Part shown: positions 58,183 to 64,000 of the stretch, in pieces
Numbering within the stretch: the first letter of the stretch is position 1
Layout of the letters: every line of letters begins with the position of its first letter
DNA from: Glaciecola sp964195425
Lineage (GTDB): Bacteria > Pseudomonadota > Gammaproteobacteria > Enterobacterales > Alteromonadaceae
Assembly (NCBI GenBank): GCA_964195425.1
Contig: CAXMOM010000063.1
Location: 62,001 to 126,000, forward strand
DNA: 64,000 nucleotides
Reading direction: 5' to 3'
Made by a program: the position numbers and the translations under genes
The notes under the pieces: generated by a model
What the model was told of the DNA's origin: nothing
Database searches by the model: none
What the model saw: only the letters and a program-made list of their open reading frames with translations

Positions 58183-58647
58183 CTAAGCAGACACTATGGC
58201 CATAGTCAGCCATTGCGCACTTAATGCAGGTTTTTCTTCTGATTCGATTTCTACACTTACATCCCATGAAAGTAAAAACTCACCGGGACGCTTTTCTACT
58301 ACTTTTGCCAAGGTCATTTTGCCGCGCACTCTGCTGTTAACTTTCACTGGCTGTAGGAAGCGTATTTTATCAAAACCATAGTTGAGCCCCATCACCGTAT
58401 TTTCAAGATTAATGGATGCATCGTAAGCTATGGCCGAAAGCAAAGAAAGGGACAAAAAGCCATGAGCAATAGTTGTGCCGAAAGGGGTTTGTTTGGCTTT
58501 TTCGACATCCACATGGATAAACTGATGGTCGTGAGTCGCATCTGCAAACATATCAATTTGCGCTTGGCTTATGGTAAACCATTTAGAAACACCGCTTTCT
58601 TTGCCAATATGATCGTTTAGTGCTTTTGCATTTATGGTGATAGCCAT
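58183..58647 (-). CDS. MaoC-family (R)-specific enoyl-CoA hydratase
   Basis: A 154-residue hot-dog-fold protein. The hydratase 2 motif FADATHDHQFIHVDVEKAK with its Asp and His, and TTIAHGFLSLSLLSAIA, are present. It adds water to 2-enoyl-CoA to give (3R)-hydroxyacyl-CoA, the substrate expected for the SDR 47 bp downstream. The two are likely an operon. Confidence 0.92.
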   Translation of the reverse strand: MAITINAKALNDHIGKESGVSKWFTISQAQIDMFADATHDHQFIHVDVEKAKQTPFGTTIAHGFLSLSLLSAIAYDASINLENTVMGLNYGFDKIRFLQPVKVNSRVRGKMTLAKVVEKRPGEFLLSWDVSVEIESEEKPALSAQWLTMAIVSA

Positions 58648-58761
58648 TAAGTGTCCTTTAATTGTTGCTAGTGATTATTAATGTTAACTCGCCATAAGCC
58701 GCTTATCTATGTTAAACAGCTTATTCATTGTTCAGCCGAAGGCATCGTTTCGGCCGCTTAG

Positions 58762-59556
58762 TTAGCTAGGCTTGTAATTTAGCGGTAAGGTATCGTCCAA
58801 CGGCAAAGTTTCATGCAATTGATTATTGTCATCAGAATTTTTGCTATTGCGCACAACCGTAACGGTTACGTTATCACGTGCATTTCTTGACAAAGCAACT
58901 TCAATTAAACGCTGAGTAATGGTTTTAGTTGGCATAGTTAAAAGTGCGTATTCAATTTCAGTATCTGACATAACCTTATTGAGACCATCGCTACACAAAA
59001 AATACTGATCATTGCTATTCAAGTCGAATGTTTTTACTTCTAATTCGATTTCATCACTGGCGCCTACAGCCCGCGTAATAACATTTGCTTTAGGGTGGTT
59101 TTTTGCTTCTTCAGCTTTAATCAAACCGGCATCAACCATATCTTCAACCTGACTATGATCACGGGTAATACGCTTAATATTGTTATCTCTTAGACGATAA
59201 ATTCGACTGTCACCGGCCCAAATAAAATGAGCTTTGACATCTTCAAAGAAAAGTACTACCACCGTGCTACCCACAATGCCTTTGTGGGTCTCTGATAGTT
59301 TAACTAACGATTGGTTAACCTGTTCAATACAAGCAACAATGCGTTCTACCGATAGAGAGTCTGCTGCACTGGATACTAACTCTGCCAGTTCTTTAGTAAT
59401 CATATGGCTTGCAACGTCGCCGCGCGCGTGTCCACCCATGCCGTCTGCAATACACCATAAATTAGCTTGTGGCGCGTCGTAGTAATCGTCTTCATTGACT
59501 TTGCGCACAGTGCCAATGTCACTTTGTGCGGCAGATACCCAGGCTGAGTTATTCAT
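58762..59556 (-). CDS. PP2C-family Ser/Thr protein phosphatase
   Basis: A 264-residue PPM phosphatase of the bacterial Stp/PppA type. Metal-binding Asp residues lie in KVNEDDYYDAP, CIADGMGGHARGD and FLCSDGLNKVMSD. It removes phosphate from Ser/Thr in proteins. Such enzymes are usually encoded beside an STPK, and a decayed STPK gene lies divergently 246 bp away, so it is now an orphan phosphatase in this locus. The start could also be an ATG at 59571. Confidence 0.93.
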   Translation of the reverse strand: MNNSAWVSAAQSDIGTVRKVNEDDYYDAPQANLWCIADGMGGHARGDVASHMITKELAELVSSAADSLSVERIVACIEQVNQSLVKLSETHKGIVGSTVVVLFFEDVKAHFIWAGDSRIYRLRDNNIKRITRDHSQVEDMVDAGLIKAEEAKNHPKANVITRAVGASDEIELEVKTFDLNSNDQYFLCSDGLNKVMSDTEIEYALLTMPTKTITQRLIEVALSRNARDNVTVTVVRNSKNSDDNNQLHETLPLDDTLPLNYKPS

Positions 59557-59801
59557 AATATCCGTTTCCATTGCGTAATGAATTGTGGTGAAAAATAGCC
59601 AGCATGTGTTTCGTTACTTACCCAATAAACAATTCTATTAATTCACTTTGCTTGCAACTATTGATACATGTAACCTTAATGTTTATTATATGTAGATAGC
59701 AAGAACTTTATTGCATCAAGTAATATCAACGTTGCAGCATTTTTTACCTAGTTTATAAAAATACGATAAGTAAATAATAAGGAAGTACTATAAGTGACGA
59801 T

Positions 59802-60218
59802 ATGCTAAATCGACAGGTAGGCCGTTACTAAATAAAGGAATTGATAGGTGAAGGCGCCATGGCAATGGTTTTTGATGTATGCAAGATCGACGCGATCTCC
59901 TTACATAATGATGGAGTTGTTAAAAGGTAAAGACCTTAACGAATTGCTCAAAGAAAAGAAAACTATAGGGATCAGAGAGACCGTTACTATCGCATTGCAA
60001 CTAGCGAAAGCTTTTACGCTCATTCTACTGGTATTGTGCACCGCGATATTAAGCCAGATAATATTATTATATTCCCCGACGGTGAAACTATAAAAATCGC
60101 AGATTTTGGTATTGCGCGTATGAGCGAAAATGAAGAAGCTCAAAAGACCCAAGTTGGTTCGGTATTAGTAACGCCAAGATACATGTCTCCAGAGCAAGCA
60201 CTAGGACAAGAAGTCGAA
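59802..60218 (+). pseudogene. Ser/Thr protein kinase (STPK) remnant
   Basis: From the ATG at 59802 the frame reads MLNRQVGRY, then a TAA (59829-59831), then IKELIGEGAMAMVF (glycine loop). It jumps straight to VCKIDAI and, after a frameshift, SPYIMMELLKGKDLNELLK, so the segment with the VAIK lysine and helix C is deleted. A second frameshift precedes HRDIKPDNI (catalytic loop) and IADFGIARM (DFG). It ends after YMSPEQALGQE, where kinase sequence stops. At least four lesions make it non-functional. Confidence 0.9.
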
Positions 60219-61134
60219 GTGTCTATCGCAAGTTTGCATGTACTGGGTTAATTCAGCCTCTTCTAGTTCATCATAAATCTTTTGTTGCCTGGTTTTTCAA
60301 GCATTTTCGATGATAAATCGACGCCTACTAGCGTTTTGGCAGTCGTCTTTAGCAGCACACCACAAAGACCAGTCCCGCATCCAATATCAAGAATGTCGAC
60401 AGGCCCACAAGCCTTATTCATTGATGCAAGTAAGCTATTGCTGACGAGTTCTGGCACTTTATAGTGTAAACGGGCAAGCGAGGTATCAAAACTTGCTCAA
60501 AACGCATCAAAGACCTGTTTTACATACAAATCATCTGCTCGCTCGGGCACATCCATGCCCCCAAAAGATGCCAACATATGTTTCGCTATAGCGTCGTTTG
60601 GCTGTTGTTTAACATGCTCAGTTATTATCTCGAGCGCTTCTTCAAGACGGCCTAAGTCATATAAAATTTGAACCGCATTCTTTATCGCTTCGTGGTTTTT
60701 TGAGTCAAGTTTTATTGCTTGGCAAAACGATGTTAAGACCAATTCTTCTTGCTTCAGGTCTTTGTAAATTTTGCCTACGTTGTAGTGTGCTTGAGCGTGA
60801 TTGGGATTAATCTTAATTGCGCTTTGTAATTGTTCAAATGCTTCTTTGAGGTGCTCAAAGTTTCATGCAGAACAACGGCTATATTAGCCCGAACATCAGC
60901 ATGTTGTGGCGCAAGCGCAATTACTTTTTTGTAGGTGCTATTGGCCCATTCCAGCAATCCTATTTCTTTAAAAATATTTCCCAAATTGTTAAGCGCATCT
61001 GGATGGGTAGGCACTTTACGCAATATTTTTTTATATAAGGTGACTGCCAGTTCAGTCTCGCCGTTTTGATGATGTTAGATAGCGAGCGCCAGGCTTGCAC
61101 TATCTTTGGGTTATGACGCTTTATCATTTATCAT
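60215..61134 (-). pseudogene. TPR-methyltransferase fusion gene remnant
   Basis: From an ATG at 61134 the frame reads MINDKAS, has TAA at 61111-61113 and 61075-61077, then TPR repeats (THPDALNNLGNIFKEIGLLE). A frameshift near 60862 moves to HYNVGKIYKDLKQEE and further TPRs, then a TGA at 60497-60499 precedes a SAM methyltransferase domain with VDILDIGCGTGLCG. After a third frameshift near 60290 the sequence continues QQKIYDELEEAELTQYMQ and then stops where the kinase remnant begins. The C-terminal part of the methyltransferase is missing. The protein's normal role is unknown. Confidence 0.88.
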
Positions 61135-61185
61135 CTCAACAAATTTGCGAAGTAAGCAGTTGCGAGCACGCGGTTTTATTTACCC

Positions 61186-61229
61186 TGATACGCATCCTGA
61201 TTAATCAAAGCCAATCAGGATGCGTATCA
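61186..61229. repeat. 17-bp perfect inverted repeat across acyl-CoA dehydrogenase stop
   Basis: The arms are 61186-61202 (TGATACGCATCCTGATT) and 61213-61229 (its exact reverse complement), with a 10-base loop that contains the TGA stop (61205-61207). The right arm is coding sequence for the last residues of the enzyme. It lacks a T run, so it is not a standard terminator. Confidence 0.92.
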
Positions 61230-63010
61230 AAAGTCGTGCTATCGATATTTTTCACTAAATTGCCCCACACATAAGTAAGGGGTAATTCACTATTAAAGAA
61301 GTACTTCATGGCTTGAATTTTACCCTTGTAGAACTTTTCATCGTCAAAGTGTATGTCGTTGTCTAGCGCTTTAGTAGCAACATCGGCCTGCTGAAGCCAT
61401 AACCATGCAATGGTAATATGACCAAACATATTCAAGTAGCTAACGGAATTAGAAAATACTAGATCGGGATTTTGGATTTGAGAGGCCTTCATTACCTGCG
61501 CGGTGACCTGTTTGAGGTTAGCCAATGCTAAACTCAAATCATTTGCGAATTTACCTAAACTCGGACTTTGCTTAACGCTTTCAACTGTATTATACATCTC
61601 GCTTAAGAATACTTGGTAGCCAGCAAAGTTGTTCATGGGTACTTTTCGGCAAAGCAAATCTAAAGATTGGATACCTGAGGTACCTTCATGAATTGGATTG
61701 AGTCGATTATCGCGGTAAAACATTTCTACCGGATGTTCATTTACATAACCATACCCACCCAATACTTGAATAGCCAAATCGTTCGCCTTAGGTCCCCAAT
61801 CTGAAGGCCAGCTTTTAATAATAGGTGTTAAAAAATTAAGAATCGTTTTGGCTTTTGTACGTATCTCTTCGCTTGGTCCTGTTGTTTCGTCCTCGGCCAA
61901 TGAATGGCCGTATAAACATAAGGCAAACGCGCCTTCTGAATATGCTTTTTGGGTAAGCAACATTCTGCGAACATCTGGATGTTCAATAATATTAACCGGC
62001 GCAGACAATGGATCCTTGCCTGAAAGTAAGCGCCCTTGAGGCCTATCTTTTGCATAATCTAAAGAGTATTGAAAGCCGGTTAACGCGGTAAGAGCAGCAC
62101 CTGTTCCTACCAATATACGTGCTTCGTTCATCATGTGAAACATGTACATGAGCCCTTTATGTTCTTCTCCAACCAAGTAGGCTTCGGCGCCGTTTTGCTC
62201 GCCAAAGCTCAAAGCGGCGGATGTTTGTCCGCGTCCGCCCATTTTATGAAATAAGCCCGCCAACGCGACTTCATTGCGCTCACCAAGACTACCGTCGTCA
62301 TTTACCAAAAACTTGGGCACAATAAATAACGAAATACCTTTCACGCCTTTTGGTGCGCCTTTTATTCGCGCTAATACTAAATGAACGATGTTCTCTGACA
62401 AATCATGATCGCCACCCGATATCCAAATTTTGTTGCCGCGTACGCGGTAGGTGCCATCATCTTCTTTGGTGGCGGAAGTGGTGAGGTCGGCCAAACCTGA
62501 ACCCGCGCCAGGTTCAGTCATTGCCATAGTCCCAAAAAAGCGCCCAGACCGCTGTGGCACTACCCATTTTTTTATTTGTTCGGGTGTGCCGTGGGCTTCA
62601 ATTAAATTGCAGTTAGCATGTGTTAACGAGATATATCCTAAACTGGTGCTGGCTGCGGCCGCCAAGTACGCAAACGCGCCACTAGAAGCGATTAAAGGTA
62701 ATTGCATGCCACCTGCTTCATAGTCGGTCGTGGGGGCCAGTAAACCGGCCTCAATGACCGCATCTAAGCCTTCTTTAATTTCAGGGATCATATGCACTTT
62801 TTTGCCATCAAAAGTAGGTTGGTTACTATCTACTTTTAAGCGAATAGGTAAATAGTACTTTTCGGCTATCGCTTGCGCTAAATCGATAGCTGCGTTGAAT
62901 GATTCACGGTCGTGGTCTTGATAGCGCTCGCGGCTAGTTAACGATTCAATATCGAACATTTCATAGAGGAAAAATTCAATATCTCTGCGATTGACAATAG
63001 GAGCTGGCAT
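61205..63010 (-). CDS. Acyl-CoA dehydrogenase with C-terminal extension
   Basis: A 601-residue FAD enzyme of the long acyl-CoA dehydrogenase group (like DmdC/3-methylmercaptopropionyl-CoA dehydrogenases and FadE-type relatives). Substrate and FAD segments include TMAMTEPGAGSGLADLTTSA, GNKIWISGGDHDLSEN and QVLGGYGYVNEHPVEMFYRD. The catalytic Glu is expected in the last of these regions or just beyond (NPIHEGTSGIQS). It introduces the double bond in acyl-CoA; the specific chain is unknown. Its stop lies in a 17-bp inverted repeat. Confidence 0.9.
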   Translation of the reverse strand: MPAPIVNRRDIEFFLYEMFDIESLTSRERYQDHDRESFNAAIDLAQAIAEKYYLPIRLKVDSNQPTFDGKKVHMIPEIKEGLDAVIEAGLLAPTTDYEAGGMQLPLIASSGAFAYLAAAASTSLGYISLTHANCNLIEAHGTPEQIKKWVVPQRSGRFFGTMAMTEPGAGSGLADLTTSATKEDDGTYRVRGNKIWISGGDHDLSENIVHLVLARIKGAPKGVKGISLFIVPKFLVNDDGSLGERNEVALAGLFHKMGGRGQTSAALSFGEQNGAEAYLVGEEHKGLMYMFHMMNEARILVGTGAALTALTGFQYSLDYAKDRPQGRLLSGKDPLSAPVNIIEHPDVRRMLLTQKAYSEGAFALCLYGHSLAEDETTGPSEEIRTKAKTILNFLTPIIKSWPSDWGPKANDLAIQVLGGYGYVNEHPVEMFYRDNRLNPIHEGTSGIQSLDLLCRKVPMNNFAGYQVFLSEMYNTVESVKQSPSLGKFANDLSLALANLKQVTAQVMKASQIQNPDLVFSNSVSYLNMFGHITIAWLWLQQADVATKALDNDIHFDDEKFYKGKIQAMKYFFNSELPLTYVWGNLVKNIDSTTFDTHPDWL

Positions 63011-63278
63011 AATTTAATTCCTTGACTATTTATTGGCAATTTTGAGTTTAATCACATTAGCGCTTTTATTTATTTGTCGCTAATCGTAATACGCCAAAAT
63101 GTTATTATAATTGATACTCTTATAACGTTTTTAAGATCCAATCTGCCATACCTGAGCAGATAATAGTTCATTACAAGATTGTTTTCTAACTAAATACACC
63201 CGATTAACACTCTTCCTTTTTTCTTGGTCGAAACTATACTATATTATCCCTCAGATATTTCCTTACCTCAAAATACTA
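63011..63278. promoter_or_regulatory. Divergent promoter region between acyl-CoA dehydrogenase and MetE-like gene
   Basis: A 268-bp AT-rich gap from which both flanking genes read outward. An ATCTGC / GCAGAT inverted repeat lies near 63137-63157. No MetJ-type box is found, and no precise promoter can be assigned. Confidence 0.4.
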
Positions 63279-64000
63279 ATGACTAAACCTATTCTAAGCA
63301 CTCATGTTGGTTCCTTACCTCGCTCTCAATCAACCGTCGATTTAATTTTTGCCCGAGAAAACAATGAAACTTATGATTCAGGCAAATTTCAAACTGAAAT
63401 GACTTCTGCCGTCGATGCTGTTGTATATAAGCAGAGACAAGCCGGTATAGATATTGTATCTGATGGGGAAACCTCAAAGATTTCATATGCGACATATGTA
63501 AAGGATCGCTATACCGGCTTTTCAGGTGACAGTCCTCGAAATGCCCCTGCAGATTTGAAGTTGTTCCCTGATTTTCTTAAAAAACTATCCAGTTCTGGCG
63601 GCACGCCAACGTACTCTCGTCCTTTTTGTACAGGTGAAATTAAGAGCAAAGCAACCGACGACCTAAGGCATGATTTAAACAATTTAAAGTTGGCAGTTAA
63701 TAAGCAAAAAGCGGAAAAAGCATTTATGAATGCGGCTTCTCCGGGCGTAATTGCACTTTTTTTACCCAACCAATATTACCCATCTAGAGAAAAATATATT
63801 GAGGCACTTGCCGAAGTCATGAGGGCTGAATATCGGGCAATCATCGACGCTGGTTTTGACTTGCAGCTAGACTGCCCTGATCTTGCTTTATCACGACATA
63901 TGCTATTCCAAGATCTCAGTGACGAAGCGTTTATTAAGATTGCCAATACTCATGTTGAGGCGCTCAATTATGCGATTGCTGGTATACCCGAGGAGCGAGT
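63279..64000 (+). CDS. MetE-like cobalamin-independent methionine synthase family, 5' part
   Basis: From the ATG at 63279 the frame stays open to the window edge (240 codons seen). The start STHVGSLPRSQSTVDL and GIDIVSDGETSK are typical of the MetE C-terminal-like family, with DAGFDLQLDCPDLALSR near residue 200. Shorter than true MetE by design, this family (often called methionine synthase II) may use other methyl donors or substrates. The end lies outside the window. No met box is seen upstream. Confidence 0.88.
   Translation, partial: MTKPILSTHVGSLPRSQSTVDLIFARENNETYDSGKFQTEMTSAVDAVVYKQRQAGIDIVSDGETSKISYATYVKDRYTGFSGDSPRNAPADLKLFPDFLKKLSSSGGTPTYSRPFCTGEIKSKATDDLRHDLNNLKLAVNKQKAEKAFMNAASPGVIALFLPNQYYPSREKYIEALAEVMRAEYRAIIDAGFDLQLDCPDLALSRHMLFQDLSDEAFIKIANTHVEALNYAIAGIPEER

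Overview
The window is a piece of a gammaproteobacterial chromosome. The gene set (TonB2-type energiser with DUF3450 and TPR partners, RlmE, TspO, DNA polymerase II, MetH/MetF, a PEP-CTERM-like SGNH hydrolase, pseudaminic-acid genes), the low-to-moderate G+C and the protein sequences fit a marine Alteromonadales bacterium, most likely Alteromonadaceae (Glaciecola/Paraglaciecola/Alteromonas type). The genus cannot be fixed from the sequence alone. No rRNA, tRNA, CRISPR array, prophage or intact insertion sequence was recognised.

Layout. 1-3.7 kb: 3' end of pbpC, then an AstE-like deacylase and a GCS2-family carboxylate-amine ligase on the minus strand. 3.8-8.8 kb: a tight six-gene minus-strand operon DUF3450 - long ExbB (TtpC-like) - ExbB - ExbD - TonB - TPR. 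9-12.7 kb: a Kv-type channel, a decayed DUF748 gene and a DJ-1/PfpI protein. 13-18.8 kb: a PAS-PAS-GGDEF-EAL protein and a 1001-residue DUF2339 membrane protein. 18.8-21.1 kb: pseG-pseI. 21.5-25.8 kb: a small membrane protein, a SpoU methyltransferase, rlmE, fdxA and a large FAD protein. 25.8-31.8 kb: SGNH hydrolase, PhyH dioxygenase, rhodanese, solute-binding protein, YcaQ/AlkX-type glycosylase and HAD phosphatase. 31.8-39.3 kb: truncated POT transporter, NhaC antiporter, a membrane-protein/XRE pair, a frameshifted solute-binding gene, a secreted creatininase, fpr and tspO. 39.4-51.9 kb: a 1431-residue SNF2 helicase, M24 peptidase, fatty acid hydroxylase, an interrupted serine hydrolase, polB, a truncated CocE lipoprotein and a VOC protein. 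52-57 kb: metF and metH, with an in-phase array of MetJ-type operator boxes upstream of metH. 57.2-63 kb: SDR, MaoC and acyl-CoA dehydrogenase genes (fatty-acid/CoA metabolism) around a PP2C phosphatase and two decayed genes. 63.3 kb to the end: the start of a MetE-like gene.

The strongest theme is recent gene decay. At least seven genes are broken: DUF748, POT, solute-binding protein, class C serine hydrolase, CocE lipoprotein, Ser/Thr kinase and TPR-methyltransferase. Several lesions can be named to the base: a 16-bp tandem expansion, a 1-base deletion, and a single TGA codon. At about 60.21 kb a deletion appears to have fused the truncated 3' parts of two convergent genes, leaving a PP2C phosphatase without its neighbouring kinase. 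Other points of note are the MetJ array, a 17-bp perfect inverted repeat across an acyl-CoA dehydrogenase stop codon, and a ycaQ-like gene whose homology begins at an ATC codon. I found no clearly new defence or mobile system.
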